Shown here: piece after piece, positions 38,701 through 50,381 of the stretch
How the letters are laid out: every line of letters begins with the position of its first letter
Position numbering within the stretch: position 1 is the stretch's first letter
NCBI RefSeq assembly: GCF_019925205.1
Contig: NC_083567.1
Span: forward strand, 25,606,001-25,670,000
Direction: 5' to 3'
DNA from: Metopolophium dirhodum
Taxonomy: Eukaryota > Arthropoda > Insecta > Hemiptera > Aphididae
Length of the DNA: 64,000 nucleotides
Made by a program: the position numbers and the translations under genes
Notes under the pieces: generated by a model
Databases searched by the model: none
What the model was told of the DNA's origin: nothing
What the model saw: the letters and a program-made list of their open reading frames with translations, nothing else

Positions 38701-41700
38701 CGTATTAATAATATTCACAAAATATAAAACCGGGTATTGTAACTCCTAAACATTTTATTTTATTTTAGAATATACGGGCTGAGCCCTTTTGTACATAAAC
38801 AACAAGTATATATTATGGTTTACGAAAAAAAAAAAAAAAAAACATAAAATATTAAGAGAAAGATAGGTGAAAAAGTTGATAGTGTTATACAAACTGTAAT
38901 AACGTAAAATAAGATAAAATAGAAATAAATATAAAAATACGGCTCCTGCCGATAGTTATATTAAAATAGTAAAAGTTAGAATTGTAAAATTACGCTATTA
39001 CCTTCCTCCTGGTGTTCGGAGGGCTCTCGAGATCGTGTATTCGAGAATTATATCAAATACACCGTACAATATGATTTTATGGAGAAAAGCACATAGAACG
39101 TATTGACTGCAATCCACATAAAATATTATATCAAATGCCTTACCTGATTCGCAGTTGTTCGTAGACGATATTGTAAGAGTTTTAGGTTTTAGATAAGATA
39201 AAGTACTACTTCAAATACACAAATTGAATTAACGAACGCACTGATTATTGCTTGCATAAGAAGTCCAGTTGTCGCTCGTTGAAATCGGTTTTGATACTTG
39301 AGAGGTTGTTACTTGGTGGCTGGTGCTCATGCACTGGTTTAAGGGACGGACGCGAGGATGCTGACCAGAGAGTGGTGGGTGGCTTTTTCACTAAATTATC
39401 GTGGGCCTGGGAACTAGATTATTCTTTGGCATCAGCATAAAATAAAGTCACACACATCCTACGTAATATTGTTATGAGTGCGTGTCAATATCTTAGTTGT
39501 CGTTGTCAATGGTTTTATTTGATGCGACCGATTTCTACAAGCGACAGTCTGGCTGTTGTTTATTAATCTGTAAAATTTTAGTTTATTATAATGGTGTGTG
39601 AGCATATCATTACACAACAAAGTGGAAATAATAATTAAATAAAGATAAACATGAACTTAAGAGCATTACAACAAAACAATAGTATTATTGGATATGATAA
39701 AAGATCTAACTAAAAGAGAAAGGTGGGGTCCAAATTGGCATTATGCATCATACGTCTAATAGGCTCATTTAATAATTAGTAGTTGGTGGAACACAGAGGA
39801 ACATGAACTGTTGTAGTGGAAAGAGTGGTGCACTGAGGAACTTTAAAATTAATTAAGGGATAACATTATCAAGTGATAGAAGATACACTTGGACTTCCAC
39901 CCGATATACTTACGTCTTCCATTCAAGTTGACTCATATGTACTACAATTGGTTGGTTACTATACCTTTTTGTAGACAATTATTTTTATTGCCTATATATA
40001 TACGATTATATACGATTTTGTTTAAATCATTCCTAGGGTACGGTTCGAGTTCCAGCTCCATACCAGTTAGCACACAAGTTGGCATTCCTCACTGGTCAGA
40101 GTCTCAAACGTTCTCCCAACATTGGATTGGATGAGTTATTATTCTTCCTTTAATATACTTTTTTTCTTATAAAAAGGCATTCAACTATGATTGCTGAGTG
40201 AATTGACATTTTTTTTTTATGAAGAAATGTTAATAAATTAATCACTTTGTATTATACACATAATTAAAGTAATATTATGTTCGAGCATTCATGGTAGCTC
40301 AGAAATAGTTGTAAATACTAACTAATAGAACACATCGATTTCATTATAATGCGTTCATATAACTCGTTTATTAAACAAAAAAAATCAGAAATATTCATTA
40401 AATACGTTGTAATTTATATGACTATAAATCATAGTACTTAGTAACTATACATGTATATAGTTTAAGACAATACCTACGGCCGCGGCATATATAATATGAA
40501 CGTCTGCAGTAGTTGATGTAACTGGAAACAAATTATTTAAAAAATTACATTTTCGAATTATAGGTAGGTATTTATATGAAGATATATATTATTAACGCGG
40601 TAATAAAAACGTTACAAGTTATGGCTAATCGCGCAGTTAACAAATATATTCACGTCCCACACCAAAATATGGAATAATAATCGAATGCAATGTAAAACAA
40701 TGCGACGTAATGTCATAATAAACTGCGCGGCCGCACAGTCGCGGTTGCCCGTTGCTTTTCTTTTCCACATAAATCGTATGAAAATAAAGATATTTACATT
40801 TAATATCCTGCAGCGCCCACGCCATGTACATTGTTACACTGAGTCGCAGACCTGTAAAGACGACGACGAAAAGCTACCGAATGCAACACGTGGCTGCCGC
40901 TGCGGCGTTATGCAAACGCGAGAGAAATTATAATAAGACTCGTATATGCCCCGCGCATCCCGGACTCACGGTTAGACTTCTTATAACATCAACTGTGGGT
41001 GGGTTTCAATTATCTTTGTATTACTATCATGACGACGATTTGTTCTCGAGCTCATTTGCCGTAAAGGTCGTGGGTTAACCTAGAAATGTTTTACTATTAT
41101 AACGAAAGGTAAACACACACGTCATATTATATGTGTATATATATATAGGTATATTTTAAACGTAAAGGTCACGCTTGAACCTGTTGAACGTGACCGGTGG
41201 GAGTGGTGTGGAGGCAATGTAGAGCGAAATAAATCTTCACGCACACGTCCCGCAAACACCTCTCTTTAATAAAAAGAAGTAAAAAAACTCGAAGCCGTTC
41301 GGTCGACGGTCGTCGGTCTCGCGCGTCTATATTATGTACAAACCCGTCTGCTGGCGTGAAAAACACAGTCATACGGCGACAATAATAATAATAATAATAT
41401 ATAATATATCGTACCGATGCATTATGTAATGTTATAATATTATAAATGTTGTGCCCGACTGCAAAACATATAAAAATACGCGTATATTGATAAGTTGTGC
41501 ATAAGTATACGCTTGTAAAATATATATATTGACGTATGTGGGTAGGAGGATATTCCAAGTCACAAGGGAGTCAATAAGGGAAAACAATTATAAATTGTAA
41601 AAATTGTTTTCCCTTACGAGTGGAGGTTGCACAATGGAATCGTCGATAAATAAAAATTCCGTTCAATATCTGATCCGCAATCCATTTTCTACGTATGAAG

Positions 41701-44237
41701 AGCATTAGATCAAATAGCAATAAAGCAACTAAGACGACCTTCTCCAGACCTAAAAGGTCTCGTGTCAAAATCGAAAAACGATAACAACGAATACACTTGT
41801 TATTTGCATGTGGATACCTACAAAAAACACACGTGGTTGTACGGGTGCGAAGTCGAACAAATTGTATAAAACCATAATATCGAAAAAACGACAAGAAATA
41901 TTATTATTAATTGTCTATTATATATAATACGATTCGTACTTTCGAATTCAAGATTTCAGATGTTACGATATTATGTAATATTCAAAAGGTCTCATGCTCG
42001 GTTTATATAAGTTTATGACTTTGGTTCAAATATTAAAAAAATATTTGTTGAAAATGTGTTTAATTGTATCGTGCGCGAAACATCTTATTAAAAAGAATAT
42101 GGTCGAGATGTGGCTGGCTATAACCCCAAAGAATATTAATATTATTATAATATAGCCCGAGAGACTTTAAAGAACGTACACAATATGAGCAGCGTGGTGA
42201 TTAATCGATTATCATACCACAGAGATGATAGCGGATTATTTATTGCACAATTTGTTGAATTAGTGGTTTAAAATTTCACACCGTTTCGGTGTTTAAAGTT
42301 AATTTTATTCAATCGATTACATTTTTAACTAGTAATATATCATTAGAACGATTTATAGTATAATATATTATTATGTATTATACGTGCAGTGTAGTAGGTA
42401 CGTACCTATATATATATATACATGTAGCCGCGCGTACGTGATGTCTCAAAGCCTCCGAGCTATTATTATAGGCGTTTCTGTCTCAACGGATATAAATATA
42501 TATAAATGTATATTATACGCACGTAATCAATTTGTGTAATGTGATTTTTCGTTCCATCGTTAACGGTTATTTAACACCTCATCTTCAGACGGCGACGGGC
42601 ATCGTTATCGAGCAACATATGTATATCAATTCGCCTCGAACACAAAATAGTTGCATTATTAATTTTAAAAACAAGGGCGATAAATTTAACTTTGGATTAC
42701 ACCGTAGGTAGGTGTATGCGGACAGTCGTCACCACCTCCTATCACTGACAATTTAAATTAGATTCAGTACAGAAACATATTACTTAGGTACAAATGTTTA
42801 TCGGTCTACCGTAACCCGCTAAGATGGCTAAATTGCATAATATGTACCTATGGTATTTTTTCTCCATTCTATTCGATAATCGTTTAGTAACAACACTGCA
42901 GATGAAATAATCAAATTAACAAAAAAATACTCGTAATATATTTTATAACGTGTATAGAACAGTCTTGGGGTGTGTACCATGGTTTCCCTGCACTGATAAT
43001 AGGTGCCATAATAATTATTACTGGTACACGCCTGCGTGTTTTTTAATTTTTTAAATACATTAAAGGTAATAACTAATCACTGACAACGGAGAATTAATAA
43101 CCTATATCTTATTACAATATTGTGTACCGTATCAGCGATACGTACGATGTCACCAATCGTAATAATATGTAATGTGCATATTTTGTGATATTTCTGGAAG
43201 CGAGTTTATTAAAAATAAATTTTTAAAAAAATACAGCGAAGATATTATAATATCGCGGGCTTGCGCACCCAAGGCGACGGGCGGCGACAGCTTATTGCCG
43301 GTCCCCAAAGAACAAATCATTTCTTAGCCGATCGCGGCCGCGTAAAACCGAAGACGACGACGTCGACTATTATAATACATATACATTCACACATATACAC
43401 ATCTATTTTCATAATCATATATAAATTATGGTATCGTTTTATGGCGCGCGCGTTGTTCGGTCGATTGATTTAGTGAGATCCGTGTGGGCACATTAAAAAT
43501 ATATACGTGCTAGTGTATATTTTTTTTAGACTGTACATAATATATATATACGAACGTGTATAGTAGGTACCTACATTTAATACAAGTACGGAACACGACG
43601 TCGTATTACCCTGCCCGCGCTGCCGCCGTCACACCGTTGTCATAACCCACAAATTGAAATTGATGAAAAAATAAATGGTGTCCGGGGTCGTGACCGAAGG
43701 TGTGAACACAACAATGTGAGAGTAGACTGACACCACTCGCGCGGCCGCGACCGTAAGACGAATATAATTTGGTGGTGCACGGCACGGAATGAAAAATAAT
43801 AATAATACAAAGTAACAATATACGGAAATCCCTTGGGGCCAACCGTGTAGAAGACGGTGGTTGAGGACGAGGAGGAAAAGAAGAAGAAGCGCACGCGCTC
43901 GATAACAAGTGTTCTTGACGCGTCTCCTGTCCGAGAGAACGGTGAGCGTGTGTGAAAATTCAGGCGATATTATGGAAATGCGTTTTTGTGTACATATACA
44001 CAATAATGATATACTCATATCGTGTGTAGAAAAAATAATAAAAATATTACCATAATAAATTATAAACCGGCGTCTCATCGGCCCGCCGTTGGGCTAAGTA
44101 TATAGTTATAATGTTTAGTGCAGGATGATAGCGGCGGTTAGGGGCAAACGTCACGATGAGCTTCTCACAGCAGTGCCCATCGACATCACGAGAACCGTCA
44201 GAAGCATATAATCGCACAATTCTTATGCGATGGCAAC
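38701..44237. other. AT-rich non-genic stretch
   Basis: No supported gene. An A run at 38825-38842 and GC-richer patches at 39290-39420, 40715-40925, 43258-43370 and 43600-44130 are present. A 149-codon minus-strand frame at 43629-44078 overlaps two other open frames and shows no domain. Confidence 0.45.
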
Positions 44238-44561
44238 TTGTTATTTTACTATGTTTATTGTTTTTTTTTCTTTACATGTTTACCTAACCTAATCTGGGCG
44301 CAAGAGTCTTTTGTAATACTCAGTGCAGACCAAGGACAATACGATAATTTTATTACAGGTGTCAACCCCTACCAGGGATGTTTACCCCTACCACTGTGCA
44401 TTTACTACCCAAAAGAGTCTTTTTATAATAATAATAATAATAATCACTGGAGACCCAGGAAAAGTCAGTTCGCCAACTTGTAAACTACCGTCCAGTACGT
44501 AATCGGTCTTAGACAGTTGTATACGTATAATTTAAAAAATATTATTAATATTATTTAAAAA

Positions 44562-44720
44562 ATGTTTAAATTCGAGCAGTGTACGTCGATGTTCGAGCGT
44601 AAAGGTAATTTGATTGCTCACCAAAAAAATCACGATGGTGTTCGTTTTCCGTGTACTGTCTGCCCGTCGATATTCACGTACAAATCCAATCTCAATAGAC
44701 ATTTGAAAAATGTGCATGAT
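44562..44720 (+). pseudogene. C2H2 zinc-finger leader of the DNA polymerase relic
   Basis: The frame starting MFKFEQC contains two C2H2-type fingers. The first has lost its first Cys (KFEQC where CxxC is expected) but keeps NLIAHQKNH; the second is complete (FPCTVCPSIF then NLNRHLKNVH). It ends at an AT-rich stretch that may be an intron (about 44721-44776). Family-B polymerase genes of this kind in insect genomes can carry such N-terminal fingers; its position just upstream of the polymerase pieces on the same strand supports linkage. Confidence 0.6.
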
Positions 44721-44776
44721 ATGTTTATTTTTATTTTTTATATTTTTAATATTTAATTCAATATTTATTTTATAAG

Positions 44777-44999
44777 CTGTTGCACGCGTTCGACCACAAC
44801 GAGGTGAAATTGAGATCGCTTCGAATATTGTAGTACCAGACCTAGCAGCAGGTCCATCAAATCAGACTCGCAATGTTAGTAATAATATGCTGAACGAATA
44901 GGCTGACTCAAAATGTAAATGATATGGATGATTTCAACGACAGAAACGATGAAATGTATGTGGAAATGCTTGACAATGCCGGACCATGCGATGCGTCAG
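44777..44999 (+). pseudogene. Second exon-like piece of the polymerase relic
   Basis: Preceded by an acceptor-like TTTTATAAG and followed by CAG|GTAAGA, a near-perfect donor, at 45000. Its final frame (FNDRNDEMYVEML, then GPCDAS) joins in phase to the piece starting at 45076 across a 76-bp intron-like gap. A stop or frame change sits upstream near 44890. The acidic, low-complexity sequence has no domain. Confidence 0.5.
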
Positions 45000-45075
45000 G
45001 TAAGATTTTTTTGGTGCTAGATTTATTTATTTTTATTTATTTTTTTTAAAGTAGATTCTTATATGATTACTGTAG
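45000..45075 (+). other. Intron-like segment in the polymerase relic
   Basis: Starts GTAAGA and ends TTACTGTAG with a T-rich interior; removing it keeps the reading frame (split Gly codon). This implies the ancestral gene was spliced in a nuclear genome. The ATG at 45063 lies inside it and is probably not a real start. Confidence 0.5.
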
Positions 45076-47570
45076 GGAATAAGCGCGTTCACGTAGAAAA
45101 TACAACAAACCGTATTAAATCGAAAAAGGCTCGTATAGAGAAGGCTAATGCGTCTGGGTTCGTAGAGGTTAAATCCGCACATTTTCGAAAAATCGTATGG
45201 TATTATGCTAAAAATCTGGACAATTTCGAAAATTATATTTCATTCCTCGCTAATGTAAAGCCTGAACTCGTTGAATTATTGAGAAGAATTGTTAGTGTTA
45301 ATCCGATAAAATTTAACTTAAAACTTGAAGCCACATATAACCAACCACATGTAGATAACTCATCGCAAAATAGGTCATTTAAGACGGCAGCCCGAGAAAT
45401 TTTTATCGATTTCGATATAGATTTATTAATAGAGCAGACGTTCGCTACATTATTACATGAGGAGGAAATTTATGTAGCAAAGGGTAGTGAGTATGTAGGT
45501 ACTAGAATCTATCGATGGGCTTTTATTAACAGTATACAAGTATACCCCATGGGTAAAACCCCAAACATTGGACTGCCTGTTATTAATTCGGATAATGAAC
45601 GAGATGGCGCGAATAACGATCCAAGTTCTAATACTACGTTAAACATGCAAAATAATGACCAGCAAAATGAATTGAATCAATATGAAAATCGTTCAGATAT
45701 TTTTAACAGTGTAGCTGGTTCGTCGTATATTCAGCTTCATACTTCTATTACAAAAAAGGGGGGGGGGGGCAACGATCAATCCGCAGAACACTGATCAACA
45801 TTGTTTTAATGGGCCATTCCAGCTAAGTAAGTGACAGGGCCAAATAAATATCGAGTAGGAGATAGTTATTACCGACATGAGAATAAATATAATTTCACAG
45901 GCTTAACATTCTCAACACCGTGGAGTGAAGTTAAAATATTCGAAAAAAATAATCCGACAGTCTCTATAAATATTTACGGAAACAAAAAAATATCTCAGCC
46001 ATCTTCAAGATATCCGAGTCATCACATTTTTCCATTAAAAGTCGTAAAAAATAAAAAAGCCGATCATTTCGATTTAATTTTATACACCGAAGGTGAAAAA
46101 AGCCACTATGTATATATATCAAATTTTTCACGATTAATAACACGGACATTCAAAATATTTTTGTAAACGATGCTTCACGTCATTCGACGATCAAACGTTA
46201 AAATATAAACTAAGCGGGCGGCCAGCACTTGAGCAGCATAAATTAATTTGTGGAGCACATAAGCCAATTTTACCCAGAATGCCTGATGTTGGCGCAACAC
46301 TTGAATGTGAAAACATGCTCAACGACATCCGTTTACTATTTACGCCGATTTTGAAGCACTGCTAGTGAAGACTAATGAGAAAAGGGGTAAACATACGAAT
46401 GTATTACATAACCACAAACCTATGAGTTATGGGTTTTTAGTCAAGGTGTCCGAAGACGTCCAGTTAGAGCTCATTGAGCGATTTAATATACCAACCGTAC
46501 CGGTAATTTATCAAGTAACAGTCGAGAGGATGTTGCCAGACATTTCCTTGAAAATATCGTTGACGTGGGTCATAAAATCGAGGAATTGTTAAAGACAATT
46601 ACCTCTATAGTTATGAGTGACGAAGATACACAAAAACATAATTCTAATAAAAATTGTAATTTATGTAAACGTAGTTTTGACACAATTGAGAAAGTTCGCG
46701 ATCATTGTCACCTGACTGGAAGATTTAGGCAATCTTTATGTTCTCAATGTAATTTAAAATTAAAACAGCCTTAATTTTTCCCATGTTTTTTCCATAATCT
46801 AACTACTTATGACGCTAATTTTATTGTAACTGAGTTAAGATACTACGCAAATAGTATCAAGGTTATAGCAAATAGCGAAGAGAAATTTATATCATTTTCG
46901 AAATATATAAGTAGGTCATTTACCATACGGTTCGTAGACACGTGTAGGTTTATGCCGTCGAAGTTGAGTAGCTCGCTAAAAACCTTTTAACTCAAGATTT
47001 TTCGAAATTCCGCGAGACTGTGAAATATTTTGATGATGGTAATATGCCTTTTGTCACCCGCAAGGGTGTATATCCATACGAGTATACAGATGGCTGGGAT
47101 AAGTTGGACGAGCCTAGTCTACCACCGAAAGAAGATTTTTATAGCACGCTTAAGGAGAAGGGCGTTAAGGATACGCATTATGATCACGCTATGGAGCTAT
47201 GGAGACACTTCGGTTGTCAAACACTTGGTGATTATTCCGATCTGTACTTGAAAGTGGATGTGCTGTTGCTCGCGGACGTCTTCGAAAATTTCCGCGATCT
47301 ATGCACTAAAAAACGTACAATTTAGACCCAGCTTTTTATTATACAGCTCCATGTTCAGCTTCGATTCCATGTTTGAAATATACATCGATAAAATTAGGAC
47401 TTCTAACCGATTATGACATGCTACTATGTATGGAAAAAGATTTGTAAATTACGAAAATTAGTTTTTAAATATTATAAAAATAATTATATTATAGGTATAC
47501 GCGGTGGATTGGTACAGGCTAGCATGCGGTATGTTAAAGCCAATAACCTCAATGATGCTAGAGTACAAAA
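45076..47570 (+). pseudogene. Family-B DNA polymerase relic (Polinton/Maverick type)
   Basis: Colinear open pieces in changing frames make up the N-terminal and exonuclease parts of a protein-primed-type family-B polymerase. In order: 45076-45794, with FIDFDIDLLIEQTF and LLHEEEIYVAKGSEY; 45831-46166, with KIFEKNNPTVSINIYG; the exonuclease I signature YADFEALL with Asp at 46347 and Glu at 46353; an endonuclease-VII-like Cys/His cluster, CNLC to RDHCHLTGRFR to CSQC (46655-46750); then LYLKVDVLLLADVFENF, holding the Exo III Y-x3-D (Tyr 47245, Asp 47257); and finally IRGGLVQASMRYVKANN near 47497. A G10 run at 45761-45770 is one clear frameshift site. The palm motifs are absent because the sequence breaks off after 47570. 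It is non-functional. Confidence 0.82.
47444..47493 (+). other. Short intron-like gap before the IRGG motif
   Basis: Between the MEK-coding triplets near 47430 and the IRGG motif at 47497 lies an AT-rich, stop-containing piece beginning GTAAAT and ending ATTATAG. It may be a second tiny intron or decayed sequence. Confidence 0.3.
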
Positions 47571-48113
47571 ACTGATCAACTTGACCACATTTAAATATGC
47601 AACATCATATAATGAAAACTTGAGTGCAATAACATATCTGGTTACGGTTTCGAAAATAGTCCACTCCATGTTTTGAATTGCCATTAGTTCTTTCGGACTT
47701 AATAAAATTCTACATCCATGTTCAACTTTTGATTCTATCGCTAATATAGACTCTCCCCTGTATATCATAAACGTAAGCAAAACAAATTCGTTCTCCAGAA
47801 AAATAAATCTTTTGTATTTTACTGTAGTATCCAGTATATGTGCCATCAATGAATATATACGTTTCAAAAAGTCCACGGAAATGTTTACAAATCGCGACGG
47901 AGTAATTATACGTACAGAAACATTGAACTCCTGTGTAGGATCGATGCTGACTTGTAGAAACTTGAGATTTAAAAAATCAATTGTGTAGTTGGTACAGTCA
48001 ATGAGTTCGCCCGGCGGTGCAGGCGTAATATATTTGTATACCCGTTCACTATTTGAAGCCATTTTTATACACTGTGTTACAACTATGAAATGAAAACTGC
48101 GACTGAATATCAC
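47484..48113 (-). CDS. Unrecognised ORF, tail-to-tail with polymerase relic
   Basis: A 209-codon frame on the minus strand. The Met at 48062 (MASNSERVYKY) is a better start than the upstream one at 48113, giving 192 residues. Composition is protein-like (mixed charged and hydrophobic, segments such as PPGELIDC, FLNLKFLQVSIDP, RYKRFIFLE-type basic/aromatic stretches, and EHGCRILLS near residue 130), unlike the Tyr/Ile junk frames elsewhere. I see no signal peptide, catalytic motif or known domain. Its last 40 or so codons are antisense to the polymerase motif at 47497-47570, so the genuine part probably ends near 47600-47650 and the tail is read-through. It is likely another gene, or gene piece, of the same element. 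Function unknown. Confidence 0.5.
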   Translation of the reverse strand: MIFSRSFHFIVVTQCIKMASNSERVYKYITPAPPGELIDCTNYTIDFLNLKFLQVSIDPTQEFNVSVRIITPSRFVNISVDFLKRIYSLMAHILDTTVKYKRFIFLENEFVLLTFMIYRGESILAIESKVEHGCRILLSPKELMAIQNMEWTIFETVTRYVIALKFSLYDVAYLNVVKLISFCTLASLRLLALTYRMLACTNPPRIPII

Positions 48114-48244
48114 GTATGCGTATGCTGCGTATGTATATGAAGGGTTACAGCTATACGTGGTAAAGCGGGTAGGGTGGGGATTGATGGCGGCGGTGGTGGT
48201 CTGCCGGGGTGGAGTGGCATGCGCGAATATATGTGTTGTAAACG
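48114..48244. other. GC-richer leader next to the palindrome
   Basis: G-rich sequence (GGCGGCGGTGGTGG at 48185-48198) between the unknown ORF and the GATC-rich palindrome; no gene seen. Confidence 0.4.
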
Positions 48245-48335
48245 TATCGGATCGGAGGATGTGGAGGATCAGAGGAGCTCATATGATCATTGTGATCATA
48301 AAGATCATATGATCACAATGATCAGAGGGATCAGT
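48245..48335. repeat. GATC-rich palindrome
   Basis: Eight GATC sites within 90 bp. TGATCATTGTGATCAT at 48284-48299 and its exact inverted copy ATGATCACAATGATCA at 48309-48324 form a 16-bp perfect stem with a 9-base loop. Confidence 0.85.
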
Positions 48336-48377
48336 GTTTTCGAATCAGCTATTATATCCTACTCACTTTTACTGTCC

Positions 48378-48475
48378 TAAAAGGTGATGACAGACACAAA
48401 AAACAATTTTAAAAAACACACATTATTGTATAATCAATACATTCATCGCTTTGCTCAGAATCTAAAAGTGTTTCA
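48378..48475 (+). repeat. Dispersed repeat, copy 1
   Basis: AAAAGGTGATGACA, A/T run, ACACATTATTGTATAATCAATAC, then GCTCAGAATCTAAAA. The same order occurs at 53186 (plus) and, inverted, at 63040-63130. It looks like one end of a transposable element family. Confidence 0.7.
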
Positions 48476-50343
48476 ACTCTATGATAAGATTTTTATCATC
48501 GTTACCAGCTATACCTACACGAAAAAAAACGTATAATATACCCACAAATCTTTTTAGCAATACATCACTGATTATGTTGCAACTACATAATATTTGATCG
48601 GCGAGAATAGCCTGTAAACAGTGGGGCACCGAGTTCACTTTAAAATGGTGATGCGTTTCCAACAATGATAATATTATTACTTTACGATCCTAACCTTCAT
48701 ATGTTTTCGAAATTTGATTTTCCGCGCAGCTAAATGTTGCCTGTTCTATATTGCATACACAGATTGTTTTCTACATGTACCTCCTATATACCTATAATAA
48801 GAATATATTACATTTTATTCGTGACGTGTCTTGGCCGGGGGCGTCCGCGACAAGGGATGTGCTATAGCGTAATTAAATGGGAACATAAACCGTGTACACT
48901 GTGCTCCGCCCATAGGGATCTAAACGTGTAAATTAGCGTCGACGGACGCGAAAAACCGTTGCCAGCGAGCAGCGCTGAACGCACCTCGAGCGACAACGTA
49001 GTTAATCAGTCGTATATGAAGGCATACCGCAGGAATGAACATTATAATATGTAATATGTTTCTTTAAGCAGTCGACCGATTGTTATTATTATTATAAATA
49101 CACGGGCGACCCGGCGTGGTTATGTTTTTCTTTTTACGATTATTATTTTGGTTTTTTTAATTTTCTCCGTCCGTTCGGCGTTCGGCTTTCGAAACGCGTA
49201 TTTAACGCGGCATAAATTATTTAATATTATTACAATATTACACGCCGCCGCCAGTGAACAGTGAGAACACTCGTGTATAATATACACACGCAGCCCGTGG
49301 AATATATATTATTGTATAATATATAGGTACCTCACCTATACGGTACGTACGAGTATTATAACGACCGCGGCATTATAATAGAATCTTGCGGAGTGTGTAC
49401 GCGCACTGCAGTAACAAATATTATAATTTATAATAAATAAATCTCTGAAATAAATGACAAGACCCGCGCTTATTTTCCTTTGTATTTTTTTTCCCCTCCG
49501 TTCGTCTCACAGGTAGTCGGGGCTACTGGTGTGCGGCGGCGATGGAGTGTAATACATAATATCTCTGACGTTTCGTAAATCGACCGCCGGCCGACAGGAA
49601 ATTATTATAATACCAGCGCGTCGACTGACGAGGACGTGTGATCATATCGGTGGGCTGACAAAGTTCAGCGGATTTAATTGTTTTTAGGCTATTTGAACGA
49701 GACTATTCATTTCGACTAAAATTAGGATGTCCTTAAGGGTCATCGGTAAAAATCTTATAAAATTTAATTAAAATGAATACACCGCACCGTATACAGTGTA
49801 CCGTGTATCTATGTCATATTATTAGCAATGAAGGTTAACACAATATTGCAAAATACTGTTCTAGGTTAGACGATCAATGATTACATCTAGAGATAGATGG
49901 TTACAATATTATATTGTGCAGTGATGTACTAAGTTTTGTAAGAGGTAAACATATCTTATAAAAAAAAGCGGACAAGTGGGTAACACTCTGCCGTACATAA
50001 AGTGTCTAGAGAAGTCACTGTAATGCATTTGTTAAATTTTGAAAATTTCACAATGTGTATTTTATCAATACCTACTTCTTAACCCCCTATTAAACAAACA
50101 AACAATTTTATTTCAATGTAAGTGCTGATCCCGCTAAAATATTTAAAGGTTACCCCAAATCGTGACGATGACTATAGTAGAGTACCAAAAACATAAATAG
50201 TAAGATGTAATTCGATCATTTTAATTGATTTCAACTTTAAACGAGAATCGCCGGCGAATTAAATATCCAACTCTGAGTGCTAGCGAGTGTAGCGAGCATT
50301 GTGTTCGAAAAACGATTTACAATATAATGATAATGATGATGAT

Positions 50344-50381
<38 letters not shown>

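Noticed and set aside
38765..40140. LTR-retrotransposon LTR near 38765-39640
   Set aside because: Some GC-richer pieces looked LTR-like, but no duplicated LTR, primer-binding site or polypurine tract could be found.
44238..44483. Frame with a signal-peptide-like start upstream of the zinc fingers
   Set aside because: The hydrophobic start is a translated T-run and the end is a translated AAT microsatellite (poly-Asn); nothing suggests a secreted protein.
45063..45075. ATG at 45063 as start of the polymerase
   Set aside because: It lies inside a segment with donor and acceptor signals whose removal keeps the frame, so it is more likely intronic.
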